From contig QYAI01000044.1 of NCBI GenBank assembly GCA_003988855.1, forward strand, positions 213,774 through 277,773: 64,000 bases of DNA. The letters are read 5' to 3'. This DNA comes from Arachnopeziza araneosa. Taxonomy: Eukaryota > Ascomycota > Leotiomycetes > Helotiales > Arachnopezizaceae. Both the position numbers and the translations under genes were made by a program. Positions 1 through 12,932 of the stretch are shown here, piece by piece. Below the pieces are notes generated by a model, which was given only the letters and a program-made list of their open reading frames with translations, made no database searches and was not told where the DNA came from. Numbering within the stretch: the first letter of the stretch is position 1; every line of letters starts with the position of its first letter.

Positions 1-2153
1 ATCCAGCCATGTGGACCCAGATATGGATTAAAACTGTCATTTGCTCCTCCAGAAACGATAACTCGTCTTTCCTCTAAGCACTTAATACAAACTTCGTACC
101 GGACAGGACTAACTCCAGAGCTGTACTTCACCCGGTCATCGGGCCACGAAGTTTCCCAACTCCATCTGGGGAAGTAGGAATCAATGCTGCCTACTGTTGC
201 AGCGCTCCAAATACTGGCGTTACTGGACTTATGGCGGATGATACGCTGCGTCTCGGAGCTCGTACGCCGACTAGAATCTTGATCTGAATATTCGGCTGCG
301 AATCGAGGGTGCTCTTCCACTTCAGCAGTTTCGATGGGCGGAGATGATACAATCTTCTTGCCTTGTCTACCTATTTTTAAGAAAGGTACGAAGCAGACTC
401 CGACGACTGTGAATCCTATAGAGCATAAAAATGCTCGCTCGTAGGGATACGTCCTATCAGATCTTCCTTTGGTGGTTTGAGAGGCAGACCAGAAGACCGC
501 AGAAGTAATTCCAAGCCCGACTGCGATAGAAAGCCGCATCGCTGTTTGCAAAACTCCAGCTGCTAGGGATGACTGGGTAGGCATTTGCTGTGAGATGTAC
601 AACTTGAGATGTTAGTCAAGACCTTGGCATCGAGATTGAACTTACGTTTGCAACAATGAATTGAAAGTCAGCACCAACAACGGTGATGAGGAGTTCCACG
701 AAGAGCAATGTCCAGTAACTACTATCCTGGCGAATAAAGTAGCACAATATTGCCCCAAGCAAGTAGCTCCCAGCACCAATTCCCATAACCCATGTCCCAC
801 TAATCCTAGATACCAACCATTGACCAGCGTAGCTCCAGAAAACGCCAACAAGAGCTTGTGGTAGCAGCCGTGTGGCAATGAGAAGAGGGCTGAAGTGCTG
901 AACATCTTGCATGTAGAGGCAGAGCCAAAACTGATTTGTGATGAATGACATATAGCCAAAAAAGACGCACAAAATGCAAAGTGTGAAGTTCTTGTTCTTC
1001 CAGACAACGGGATTGATGAGGGGATTTCTGAAGTAATTTTCCCAAAATCCAAAACCAAAAAGACAGGCAACACCAAGGACGAGCATCAAGATCACTTTGT
1101 AGCTTTTCCAGCCAAGATCAGAGCCCTCACTAGAAACTGTCAGTCAAATAGCATGGGGTTATGAGTTCACTCACGTCAGAGCAGCAGTCACAAGTCCCAT
1201 ACCGACAATGGTAAGCAAAGCTCCTAGCCAATCGAAGCGCCTGAGAGTTTTGGAAGAGTTGGAAGACCTGGTCACTGAGGGCATAGTCCAAATTGCGAGG
1301 CATGTCAAAATGAAGAAGAAGATAGAAACCGTGATAAAAGATGCTCTCCAAGTCCAGATCTTGGATGTGATACCGGAAGAGAAGCTGCCTAGGACGAACC
1401 CAACTGGGTTGCCAACTCCCAGCCAGCCCATGACTCGATTTCTCCTCAACCCTTCGGGATACGTAGCAAGAAGTGTACCTATGGCAGGTGGAGCAACGAG
1501 TGCCGTGCCAAGTCCAAGAAAGCCGCAGAGTGTGTCTAATATAATGCCTGAAGGAGCAAACGCCGTAGCCAAAGAGAAAATCGAAAGGAGTCCCATTCCT
1601 GCGAGAAGCTGGACCTTGCGACCGAATATATCTGCAGTCTTTCCAAAGAGGACCATGAGGGACCCACTGGCAAGCCTGGCATCAATTAGCAAAGAACCTC
1701 AGTGGAAGGTGTGAAATCCATACGCAATAGCGGCCGAGATCCAAGTGATCTGTGATGAAGTCATGTGGAGGCTTCTCCCAATGGTAACTGTGTTGATAAC
1801 GACGACTCCTTGGAGGAATGTCTGTAGAGTTAACCTGGGTTTTCTGGGCAGGATGGGTGACGTACGGTTGAGGATTGGGCAAGCATGACAGTGAAGACGA
1901 AGATGGATTCCTCAAAACGGTTTCGGAACTGCCGTGGCCGAACGTCTTCGTACGGGGACATGAGGGACTCTGCCATGTCAACCTCTATATCTACGACCTG
2001 GTTGTCGTGTCTGAGAAGAGAAGGATCGTCGAGGGAAGGATATGATCTGGGTTTTCTCCTTCTCGGAGCCATACTTCCCGATTTGGCATGTTCGATAAAT
2101 TTGGTCATCTTTAGGGGCAGGAGCGATGGTTCGGGATACAACTTGAAGCTCAA
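1..2153 (-). CDS. MFS drug/ion exporter, DHA2-like (partial, C-terminus off the left edge)
   Basis: Plasma-membrane transporter of the major facilitator superfamily, probably a proton-driven exporter; substrate unknown. Inferred exons (read downward): 2153-1866, 1821-1724, 1675-1175, 1129-646, 587-1. The frame is continuous across all joins and still open at base 1, giving at least 650 residues. A hydrophilic N-terminus of about 70 residues precedes the first helix. The loop GKTADIFGRK, with the first MFS signature, follows helix 2, and many hydrophobic segments follow. The motif INTVTIGRSL in helix 1 resembles the Atr1/Amf1 (low-affinity ammonium) branch of DHA2 transporters; that assignment is from family memory. 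After the last helix lies a Ser/Arg-rich cytoplasmic tail of at least 130 residues, longer than usual. An in-frame TGA near 1697 falls inside a 48-base intron with a good TTGCTAAT branch point, so the gene looks intact. The ATG at 2153 is the first in frame; 2108 is an alternative. Confidence 0.85.
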
Positions 2154-5061
2154 GAATAAGATGTGTGTATGGGATACAATGATGATGCTTGTTGGTTGAT
2201 GCAGAGGAGGATTTGATTGCCATACAGAGAATTATATTCGCTCCTGATTCAAAACAGTGGCAAGGTGAATGAATCATCAACCACGCTCACGTACAGCAAA
2301 CAAGAGATGAACGATAAGAAGCAGTAAAGCAGAAGAGTCTTTGAAATATATATGGTAAATGCAACTAACATATCTGCAAACGATTTGAGCAATATTTACG
2401 GGTGTCAAAGGTTGAAGTTTGAAGGCAGTCGCCGATTCACGTAATAAAATTCATTCAGTGAATAACCCAATCCATTCACAGATACAGATCATATACACAG
2501 TAAAACTTGCACATTTTATGTTTGCTCAACAGCCACAGATCTTCTGCGACGCTCTTCATATAACGGTGGCTGTAGCCAAGCTCCTGCACTTGCCTGGGAA
2601 AACGTTGGCAGCAATAACAAGCGAGGACAAATCAAGCTGGGTTCTTGAGCTCGCAATCTATGTGGCATATAAAAAGTCCATTCACCGTGGTACTGGTCGC
2701 GTATGGAGAGACCGAAGAGGATTTTGGAAGTGGTCGTTGAAGAGCGGGAGATGCGTCAGCTGATTGGGCGACGCGCTCCTGGGCCGCACTCCGAGTTTCC
2801 AACATGCCATCAGATCAAACAAACACATAAAATCCACACCATCATTCTGCAGATCACTGAACCAACGATCTCATCATAATGTAGATGTGATCAATCAGAG
2901 GAGATTCCTCTACTTCATCCTCTCACTCATGGATTTCAGGCGCACTTGTCAGAACGCGTCACATGCGGAAACAAGAACGGAAAGTATGGTTGAGAAGAGC
3001 GCGAAACTTTGATGGGAGTATATCAGATGCGGTTATATTATGTGGATTCGGGCTTCCTTTGACGATAGAGGATATCACCTTTAGTTGTGGATGTTGAGCC
3101 CAGGAACCACAAAACAGATCAAGAGAATGTTAAGTCGTGCTTGCAGATGGGATGAGGGTTAGAGGTGATAATGATTATGAAAAAGAGAGCGTGCTAGAGT
3201 CGTAGTAAGTAGCTGATTGTGCCCCCGCAACTGTACGCCGATATATTTGCTAATTACCATTAGATATTGAACCGTGCCTTACCATTAGAAGCCTTCACTG
3301 GTATGAGATTATATGCTGAATGACAAATGATAAAGTATATTTGGTTGAGTAATGCAGTACTCAGGGATGCTATGCGGAATTCCTCGTTTCTTTTTTGTTC
3401 CTGTGGCAATTGTGCTCCCTCGCGTGAAGCGAGTCAACAGTAAACAGACGGGAGGATTCGTTTCATGCGCAGAAGAGCACAATCGAACACATTGTCCATG
3501 TCATAAGCATCTCACTCTACGCCTGCTTAGATACCTTTGGAGAGTCTCGTCTTTATACGATGGGTGAATCGAGATACAAGATGCCTCTGCGAACACTGTG
3601 AAAGTGCGGGGAAACGGTCAGAGATGCGAACCACTGCAGCGGAACCGCTGTCATTTACCCATGTGGAAGAAATATGCATGCTACCTTGATATGCTTGCTA
3701 CCGTTCCTGCTTTCTTAGCCTTAAGTGCGAGGTACTATCTTGCATGGGTGGCCAAGGAGTTAAATATAGATTCCACTTTACAGAAAAGACGGAAAGGTGC
3801 CAGCCGAAGCAAGAAGGTCATAGGCGGCTGCGAGAGTGGGAATCCGAATTTGATAATGAGTTGAACTTTTGCACCATCACGCGTTGGACTGCTTCCTTGG
3901 GAAATTAGGAATGGCCCGGTGCTGCTGGCGATGAGGATCCTGCAGCTCGGACCTTTTTGCTTGCTGAGGTGAGGTGGCAACTGATCCGACCAGGAGCACA
4001 AGCTCTTCTATCCAAGAGAGAAGGTCCGGTACGAGGATGTGTTTGTTTACGGGAAACATTGGGGGCTGAGTCCGGAGCCGCAGCCCGGCTCGGACGACCG
4101 TTTCACCAAGATGATGAGATAATCTCACCATCATCGACTGAGAGTGTCCTCGATTGAGAGACCCGAATCGTGGCTCTAGAAGCAGCACTTGGGTTGACGA
4201 GGTGGAGTTTGCCGTGGAGACTGATGATCTTTCTTGGTCACAAGAGTGGGAGTCGTTCGTATTCCAGCAGAAACCGTGAAGCTCATCTGTTGTGGGGATG
4301 AGAAATACCTCAGACGGTGTTTATATCAATCAGTCCCCGCACAAGCCCGACTTTCCTCATGCAGCGAGCGCCGGTGGGTGGCTGCTGTGGCGGCGGCACA
4401 AGGAGAGCAGATAGGCACAGCTTTAATTACCCAAACACGACACAGCCAACCAGGATGATTGCCCTCTCGCATGGCTTTTAATAAGGTTAAACAAGCTTTC
4501 GTGGCTGGTGGTAGTTGGTAGTGTGTAGCGATGGCGCGAGATGGTTGGAGCGGGACTCGAATTGGCAGCTTCTGATCATTTCACGATGGAGATGGATCGA
4601 GTGGTCCGCCGTTGACTTTGGGCTGCGCGCTGGAGGACAAGAAGCATCAAATGATAACGGATATGAGCGGGCGCCTGCCGACCAGTCCAGCAGGGGGAGC
4701 TGCCTGGTTGGGGCCCCCTGACCTCGTCCCGTCTGTGGATTGGCCGCGTTCCTGAGCAGCTGCAGCAGCTTGAGAATAGCCAACTTCCTCTTCCATGCAA
4801 GCTTTCCCCCCCCCGATCAGCAATGGAATTCCCACTTGCCAACTTATCGCAGCCAACAATCGACGAGGTTGTTGACTTACCTTCCATATTATGCTTGCAC
4901 CACTTTGCCTACTTACCAGCCTAGCGGGGTGCTACGTAGGGGTGCGTCGCCCAGCTCACTATGCTCATGTTCCTCCTCCTCCTCCAGCTCCGTCATAAAG
5001 AGGCCGCTTCTCTCCTGCGTGCAAGCTGCTTCACAGCAGACCTCACTCAGCTCGAGTCAAG
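2154..5061. other. Gene-free stretch between the exporter and the sedolisin
   Basis: No reading frame here looks like a gene: the longer ones lack family resemblance and intron support. The first few hundred bases must hold the exporter promoter (reverse strand). Bases 4960-5061 are rich in CCT/CTC triplets, typical of the pyrimidine-rich leader before a fungal start codon, and lead directly into the sedolisin ATG at 5062. Confidence 0.5.
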
Positions 5062-7242
5062 ATGTTTGTCAAGATCTCTGTTGTTGCTGCCCTCGTGGCC
5101 CTCGTCAATGCCGCTCCCGCTCCCATCAAGCATGTCCTCCACGAAGTACGCAGCACTCCCTCGCGGGACTGGACCAAGGGTGCTCGCATCGAGAAGAGTG
5201 CGGTGCTGCCAATGCGAATTGGCTTGACCCAGACCAACCTGGAGAAGGGTTACGACTACCTCATGGAAGTGTAAGTCGCTGATCAATCGCTTCTAAACGA
5301 CCCTTTGCTAACCATCCCAGCTCTCATCCCGATTCGGAGAAGTTTGGCCAGCATTGGACCCCGCAAGAGGTTCATGACATGTTTGCACCAGAAGAAGAAA
5401 CGGTAGCCAACATCAAGGAATGGCTCACCAGCTTCGGCATTCATGGTTCTCGCATTGTCCATTCCGAGAACAAGGGATGGATTGCGGTGGATGTCACCGT
5501 GGAAGAAGCAGAGGCATTGCTGCTCACAGAATTCCATGAGCATGAGCACACGCAGAGCGCCAAGGTCCGAGTTGGATGCGACCAGTAAGCAACTTTTCAA
5601 AAGCCATTGGACTTCACTAACGCGACCCAGATACCATGTGCCAGAGCATCTCCAGCCTCACATTGACTACATTACGCCTGGAATCAAGCTCACTCCCGTA
5701 GTCAAGCGCACCGTCAAGAGGGAGACCAAGCGAGGAAGCCACGCTGTCAAGGCACCACTCCATACCGAGGCCATCAGCGCTCCGGTTTCTGCTGCTGCCG
5801 CCAGTCTTCCACCTGCTCTCCAGAACTGCAGCACAGCTGTCACTCCAGCGTGCATCAAGGCGCTCTATGGAATCCCAGATGCCACCCGCGCAACACCCGG
5901 TAACTCTCTCGGCTTATATCAACAGGGAAGTTACTTTGCAGAGTCAGATGTCAATTTGTTCTTTAAGAACATTGCTCCTTATGTTCCTCAAAACACTTTC
6001 CCTATCAATGCCAGCATCGATGGTGCTAGCTACTCCGTTCCTGCTTCGAGCGACTTGAACAGCGGCGAGGCCCTCATTGATATTGAGATGACGTGAGTCA
6101 CCCCTCACTGCTTAAAGTTTGAGACTGACAAGAACAGAACTTCTCTCATCTATCCTCAGACTGTCACTCTCTACCAGACTGACGATGATATCTACGAGCC
6201 AACAGAGGTAGCCACGACCAACCTTTTCAACACCTTCCTCGATGCTCTTGATGGATCTTACTGCACGTACACCGCCAATGGCGAGACCGGTGATGACCCA
6301 GCGATTGATCCTCTCTACCCTGATCCAGCCGTAGGTGGATACAAAGGAAAACTCGAATGCGGCATCTACACGCCCACGAAAGTCATCTCCGCCTCCTATG
6401 GACAAGCCGAGGCCGATCTCCCGGCCCCATATACCCAACGTCAATGCAACGAATTCATGAAGCTTGGTCTCCAAGGCCACTCAATCCTATTCGCTTCCGG
6501 AGACTACGGTGTGGCTTCATTCCCCGGCGACGGTTCAGCAAGCGGCTGTCTGGGTCCCGACCAACTCATCTTCAACCCTCAATACCCCTCCGGCTGCCCC
6601 TACGTGACTTCCGTATCCGGATCCCAACTCGCACCAAACGGGACTGTCTACGATCCGGAAGTCGTCATGGCTGACAACCTCGGTGGCTCCGCCGTCAACT
6701 TCTCATCCGCCGGTGGATTCTCCAACTACTTCCCTCGCCCAACCTACCAAGACGGCCACGTTGAGACCTACTTCCACCGTGCACATCTCACCTACCCATA
6801 TTACTCTGAGCTGGAGGTTAATTTCAACACCACCACTGGCATCTATAACCGCATCGGCCGCGCGTATCCCGATGTCGCTGCCAACGGAGCTCACTTCCCT
6901 TCGTATCTCAACGGTGACCTTGTCCACTTCTACGGCTCTAGCTTGGCGTCTCCTCTCTTCGCATCTGTCATCACCTTGGTAAGTCATCCATCTCATCTTT
7001 TCTGTTCACCCGCTAACATATCGTAGCTCAACGAAGAGCGTGCTGCCATAGGTAAAGGCCCAATTGGTTTCATCAACCCAACTCTCTACAGCAATGACGG
7101 CGTTTTGAACGATGTCGTTGAGGGTACGAACGTGGGATGCGGAACGCAAGGTTTCAAGGCTGTCGAGGGATGGGATCCATCAACTGGCTTGGGAACGCCA
7201 AACTATCCCAAGATGTTGAAGCTATTCTTGTCATTGCCATAA
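5062..7242 (+). CDS. Secreted sedolisin-family serine carboxyl protease (tripeptidyl-peptidase type, S53)
   Basis: Acid protease expected to remove tripeptides from protein N-termini outside the cell. Exons 5062-5270, 5321-5584, 5631-6092, 6138-6978 and 7027-7242 join in frame to 663 residues. A signal peptide (MFVKISVVAALVALVNA) is followed by a pro-domain to about residue 200 (pro-kumamolisin type, with HWTPQEV), then a dibasic-rich linker and the catalytic domain. The catalytic Glu/Asp pair is SGEALID (E304, D308), the oxyanion Asp is in ASGDYG (D434), and the nucleophile Ser is in GSSLASP (S580). The usual GTS is GSS here, a conservative change. The C-terminal calcium-site segment GWDPSTGLGTPN is present. 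All key residues are intact, so the enzyme should be active. Introns are 45-50 bases with CTAAC-like branch points. It stands alone, with about 2.9 kb upstream and 1.7 kb downstream free of genes. Confidence 0.93.
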
Positions 7243-8998
7243 ACGATGATCATCTGTCAAACAGACAAAAGTAATCTCTTCATTGCGCAGTTGCTATCTC
7301 AATAACCCTAATTATATCAAAATAATACACTACAAGATCATAAAGAACGCTTTATCGCCTGCAATGACATTAACACATCTCATCTCTGCTCATTAAACCC
7401 ACCGTCTATTACTTATCGTTCTTGACTAGTCCTCTCTCGTTCTATGCAACTCCACCACAAACGGCTCGGAACCAGCTTGTTTCTCCGCCGTGAAAGCTCC
7501 CGAAGAAGCTAGTGACCGAGACCCGTGACGAGGGAGCCAAAGGAGTAGCTCCTTCGTAGACAAGATCCCAAGCATCTCTAGCACCCGTCCCTCGCACTCT
7601 GGACGAGACCGGCTTGGATCCATGATCAGCGAGGGCTCTGACGGCCCAGATGAGCAGTCCGATATGCTGCAGATGATCAGGGCGAGAGCAACAAGAGCAA
7701 CCAGCAAACGAGACAGGATGAAGCGATCTTGAAATCACATCGAGGAGCGGCTGTAGCTTCTCGGTGGTGTGAGCAGCTCGCGAGATGGCATGGGTCTAAA
7801 TTGCAGACAGAGGGAGAGCGTTGGCCGTATATATATATCGAGGACGAAGGAGGGCCTAAGAACGATTCCACTGTTTGACTTCCCTAGGAGGTGTGCATTC
7901 CCATCGTCTGTGGAATTAGTATGCTCATCTCGTGTTGAAGAACACGCAACCTACGCACGCGATTACAACACGATTGAGAACGAGAACCCACCATCATTCC
8001 CAGGAGCTGGGATCCGTCGGCCGCTTTCTGAGGAGCGTTGTTCTAACTCATGCCCCTGACATGAGCGTAAAGCCACGGTATTCATGACTTTCCACCCATC
8101 CAGCGGCCACTGCGCGTATCGAGATGATCAGTGAGGATCCAACGATGACGACGACCTGTCTGACGTTGAGATCAAGGGCAGGAAGTGTGGATCCGGCAGT
8201 CCACGCTGAAGTGTTGGCGAGTAGACATTATCGATTTCCACCAGGACTCAGTTCCTACCTAGATTTGGATGTCTGATGATCCGGTATCCAGCGAGACCAT
8301 GCTGGGTCCCGTTCTACGATCTCCGGGATCAAGTCTCGATGGCTCCATTCCCACACTTATCAGCGGCCACATTATAGATAGATAAGTAGGAGACATGCGT
8401 AAGTATTCTCATGGTCGCATTTCCGTCAAGAAGAAATTCTAATTTCTTCGCCCATGCTGCGACCCGATCTTTGGTTTGAGTCGAGACCATCGTGAGATGT
8501 GTTGGGAGGTAGATGCCCAACGAACCGCCTGGAGAAGTGCAGTAAAGGGAGGATGACAATGACAATAATTCAACTTCGACAGTGCGTCTCTGAGATGATA
8601 GGAAATACTATCATTTAATCTGAATCCATAAACTACTGAAATGATAATCGGAACCAAGACCTGACATGTGTCTACTCAGCAGCATCCTCGTTTACGCCGA
8701 GTAAGTGATCGACGCAACTTGTGAGATGGTACGATCATCGCTCGCATTTTGAGCTTTTTGATTCGACGGACGTACTGGATTTTATGCGGCTCACAGAGTT
8801 GAGTAGCGCGTGGACAACCAACGAATGAGGAAAGTGGGATGCGCAGGTATCACCTGCAGTCAGAAGCGACGATCATAAAGATGACGGCCCAACACGACAT
8901 GCTCTTATAGCTAGCTTCTTAACTACGAGGTGAGAAGAGGAGTGTTCAAATTAAAATCACACAAATAAGCATCAGACACAAGAGCTAGAAAGTCAACA
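7243..8998. other. Gene-free stretch
   Basis: Contains the sedolisin 3' region and the dioxygenase promoter. A short TA run lies near 7830-7842. The open frames are short and unlike any family I recognise; I see no gene. Confidence 0.45.
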
Positions 8999-10113
8999 AT
9001 GGGATCGATATTGTCCGATCAACGAGTGAACATTCCAACCGTCGACTTCTCGTTGTGGAACGGGACAGAAGAACAACAAGTCAGAGTCGCGAAAGAATTG
9101 GCAGACGCTTGTCACAATGTCGGATTTGTATGCATCGTCAACCATGGCGTTGACACTGCACTTCTCGAATCTGCTTTCGCCCTGTCGAAGAAGCTTTTCG
9201 ATCTGAAGGCAGAAGAGAAGATGCTTGCCCCGCATCCGCCTGGACCAGAAGTCCACAGAGGATATTCACGGCCGGGGCTTGAGAAAGTAAGCCAAGTCAT
9301 CTCATCTGACGAGAACGTAGGCAAGAAATTGAGAGAGGTGAGAGATTGCAAGGTGAGTCCTCTGGTATGTCATATCCAATAGCTGCTTAAAGACAGCAGG
9401 AAAGCTATGAGGTTGGAAGTGAAGAGAATAGCGATCAACCCAACGTCTGGCTTCCCGAAAACGTCTTACCCGGCTTCAAAGAATTCACCACTGCTTTCTA
9501 TTGGCAATGCTTTGCCGCAGCCAGTCAGATTCTCGAAGCTATTGGGACAGGTCTCGGCCTTGCTGACCCAAAATACTTGTTGAGATTCCATTCTGGACAT
9601 AATAACCAGTTGAGATTGTTACATTACCCACCAATTCCAGCCGCAGAATTAGAAAACGAGACTGCGGCTCGGATGCCTGCGCATAGTGATTGGGGAAGCA
9701 TCACTCTGCTGTTTCAAGACGATTGTGGTGGGTTGGAGGTCGAGAAGAAGGACTCACCAGGGGAGTTCTTGAAAGTAGAACCAGTGCGGAATGCTTGTGT
9801 GATGAATATCGGAGATTTGCTTATGAGGTGGTCGAACGGTAGAGTCCCCTGACTCCGACCGTGCTGTCAGGTGCTAATTGGAATAGATTATCTGAAATCG
9901 ACGCTGCACAGGGTTACCTTGCCACCGCTATCAGATAGGTATGAAGGGGTGGAGAGAATAACGAGAGAAAGATACTCGATTCCATACTTTGTGAGTCCTG
10001 ATACTGATGCGGTAGTTGAATGCATGGAGGAGTTCCAGGGTGATCAAGGAGCGAAATATGAGCCGGTTGTGCAAAGAGAGTATATGTTGATGAGAGGGAA
10101 GTTATCGTATTAG
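8999..10113 (+). CDS. 2-oxoglutarate/Fe(II)-dependent dioxygenase (isopenicillin-N-synthase-like)
   Basis: Soluble oxidase of the IPNS/gibberellin-oxidase type; substrate not predictable. Exons 8999-9352, 9400-9838 and 9887-10113 give 339 residues, the normal family size. The N-terminal DIOX_N segment starts with IPTVDFS. The iron ligands are the His and Asp of HSDWGS (about residue 230) and the His of STLHRV; the 2-oxoglutarate-binding RxS motif is RYSIPYF. The substrate-fold motif QLRLLHYPP, typical of this family, is present. Introns are 47 and 48 bases with clean GT..AG. The start ATG directly follows an A-rich leader. Such enzymes often belong to secondary-metabolite pathways, but no core synthase is next to it, so a detoxification or hormone-modifying role is equally possible. 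Confidence 0.92.
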
Positions 10114-10819
10114 CTTTGAAGGGATGACATGACGGCGAAGCTGGGGCCCTGCCAATGACAGAGCTGGGAGTTTTCACTTCACTTCGACTTGGTGGTGGCA
10201 CTAGCAAATCATTAGATTGAAAGACCTGAAAATCTCTAAGCCGTTTGCAGAAGTTGAAGAAAGCTTGGCTGACAGTGTTGTAGCAACCGTATTCAATATA
10301 GCTCGAGAAAGTTTCTGGTCGACTTGAATATCGACTTGAACCAAGGGATTTCCATTTCTAAGCCACCATCAAGGGTATCGACAGCGTGTTTATATGAGCA
10401 ATAAACCTGACGTTCAAACGTGAAAAGATGTAAATATGTTGAAACGAAACCATGGTCTCAATGGGTTTCGATGTATAATGAAAACAGAGTGCAAATTCTC
10501 GATATGAATGTTAAATTGTTCTACTAGTGCGGAGAATGTATGATTTGGAAACTGTAAATCACTTAGCGCATCAGGAGTACGTGGAAAACAGGAGGGGGAA
10601 GTCGACTATTTCCGCGTCCCGACGAATTTGAGCTTTAGTCGGAAAGTTTAGGATCAATACATGGCCAAAAGATAACAACCATAGCGTATGATCTCTCCTT
10701 GATATCCTCCGAGCCACTAATTGGAAACACCTGAGGAACAAGTGGAGTCGTAAGCGAGGTTTCTGGTAGCATTGAATCAGGATCTCAGTAAGTTTTGGAA
10801 AGTTTTCTCTACAAAGCTT

Positions 10820-10853
10820 GGTAGTGAGGTTTTAATGGTAGTGAGGTTTTAAC
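10820..10853. repeat. 17-bp tandem duplication
   Basis: The unit ggtagtgaggttttaat occurs twice head to tail, differing only at the last base of the second copy. Probably a slippage product; no function apparent. Confidence 0.8.
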
Positions 10854-11297
10854 ACAATTGACCGAAATTAGAGGGCTGGTAGAGGCCAAGATTTGATGCT
10901 GAATATCATCTTTCTTATTGTTTTACAAACAAAAAGTAGCGCGGTTCGAATGCAGATGGAAGTTGGGGAAGGCAGGGAAGCCTGTAACAAGTAATATGGG
11001 AAGCCGTTTGGAGGTCTGGGTATTTTCCTGCAGGTTTCAAATTGAATGTCACCACGGACAAGGCTTGATAGCGGCGATCCCAAGGATACTCTAGTTGCAG
11101 AAAGTGAAGCATCATCGACACGACCAAATTTCATCCCATGCTCTTTTGAATGATTGCCTCGGAGATTCCATTCAATGTCGATGGCCTAGGAAATCATTCT
11201 GGAGGCCTCGGTAATTCAAACCCGCAATCAGCAGCGGCCTCTGCACGCACTATGTCCATGAGGAACAAAACCGATCGCTAGGCACGTAGATGCTGCT

Positions 11298-11319
11298 CCA
11301 GATCTACCGGTAGATCTGG
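11298..11319. repeat. Perfect 22-bp palindrome
   Basis: The half-site ccagatctacc is followed immediately by its exact reverse complement, with no spacer. It lies in gene-free DNA about 1.6 kb upstream of the Zn2Cys6 regulator. Confidence 0.8.
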
Positions 11320-12576
11320 GAAGCATCATGTGTTTACCAATAACTTGATCAGATATACCAAGTACCGTCGTATTGTTCGCGAGTTTGACAAGCATGGCGG
11401 TGGTTGTGACTCCGTAGGAAGGTCGCAGCTATGAGAGGAGGTATGCACATGGTCCCAGAACGGGAAGGCTTGCAGCGCCTAATAGAGTGCAGGGAAGAGC
11501 TGCCCACACGTGGAAAGGTTAGCAAGTTGGTGGTAGGGAGGTAGGGAGGTAGGTAGCTGGTCTCTGTTGCCTTCACCCCGTTCTGGATCCCGAGTGCTCC
11601 CTAGTATGGCCAGGTTTGCCTGTTTAGGAGGCTGATTCTCCCACTAGCAGCAGATCTGGCTTGGTTGCGGTGAGCAGGACGGCGGTGTCTGGTTGAAGAC
11701 GTGTCGGTTTCGAACAGAGTGACTGCGGGACGAGGCGAGATTGCAGAGGAGCCCTTTCTAGAAGTCCGAAAGAAGGTTGGGGCTGGTTTAGAGGGAAATA
11801 TAGGGCTTCGAGCAGCCTCTGACCTCCAGCATGGGGATGGGGGGGCGGCAGCAATGGCTCGTCGTCACTCCTCCGGACGGCTAGGAACCTGGGAACCAGG
11901 TAGGTAGGTACAGTCTTTTCATATCGTCTCCCGGTCCAACCTGTCGCGAGTCAAGTCTTGTTGTAACCCGATTGGAGCGCCAATTCGGATGATGGAAGGA
12001 GAAGCAAGAGGCAATCTCGAAGGCTGCACGCAGGCTGAAGCGCAAGGGACGGTACCCCACCGGAATTCACGTTTTACCTCGCCTCCCCAGGCACTGAACC
12101 GCATCGTCCCCGGCTTCCGCACTGCCAGCGCCCATGGTGCCGGGGCAGACTCTCTTTCCGGTGCCGCTTGGGATGGACACCTGCTGGTCGCGAAACGCTG
12201 TAAAGACTAGTAGCCATCATTCTTCGTCCCACTGTGGGTCGTGGTCCTGCACACGTTGGGACGGGGTGGACATCACGCGCTGCCACCAGTCAACCGGCAA
12301 CTTGGGGCTTCGGTACTAGGGCGGGTTCCACACTTGTACCCTCATGTTTTAGCTTGGCTCCCCGCAAATTCCAATTCTACGAGGAGAACAAAACAAGTCC
12401 AACCGACCCCCCCCTCTTCGTCTCTTCTCTTCCTCTCCAAGACTTGATTGACCTTCTCCCACTGCTCTCGCCAGAAGCATCCCGCCGCAGTCATCTCGAA
12501 CTTCGATCAAACCGCCTCTGCTGTCGAGACACCTCCCCATTGCCGAGGTCTGATCCTAGACTTGCCGCACCACCAG

Positions 12577-12577
<1 letters not shown>

Positions 12578-12610
<33 letters not shown>
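12578..12610. repeat. CA dinucleotide microsatellite, about 16 units
   Basis: Uninterrupted CA run in the presumed 5' leader or promoter of the transcription factor starting at 12933. Likely polymorphic in length between strains. Confidence 0.95.
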
Positions 12611-12612
<2 letters not shown>

Positions 12613-12932
12613 CCAGGACATGAACCATTGCGTCGTTACTGAAGCCAACTAATCTGTGGAGGAGAACTCTGGGCCGCGCATCGGTGGACACGGCCCGATA
12701 GTGAGCCTGGGGGCTGCTCCTCTCTCTACCATTGGCGCTGCGGGACCCCGACTTTCTGCATCCCCAACTCCTTCACATAATAAGATTTCAACGACGCAGG
12801 TGCCGACGCAAAGAAGCGGGTTCCCTCTTCACATGAGAATGATGTGACCAAGGATCCTATTTGCTGTCGATATACCCACCTCCTCTGCCCTCTTCACCCT
12901 CTCGCGTGCGACCCGGCGTCTTCGTTTTCAAC

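Larger units (their letters stand above)
10114..12932. other. Gene-free stretch with simple repeats and a palindrome
   Basis: No convincing coding region on either strand. It holds a 17-base tandem duplication (10820-10853), a perfect 22-base palindrome (11298-11319), GGTAG-rich repeats near 11530-11560 and a CA microsatellite (12578-12610). The last 500 bases are C/T-rich and probably carry the promoter and leader of the transcription factor that starts at 12933. Confidence 0.45.

Noticed and set aside
1676..1723. In-frame TGA in the MFS exporter suggesting a pseudogene
   Set aside because: The stop lies within a 48-base segment with GTATGG..CCAG ends and a TTGCTAAT branch point; removing it restores a continuous MFS helix in frame.
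4740..5282. A 180-codon plus-strand frame before and over the sedolisin start
   Set aside because: It is low-complexity Ser/Cys-rich translation of the CT-rich leader and conflicts with the real first exon at 5062.
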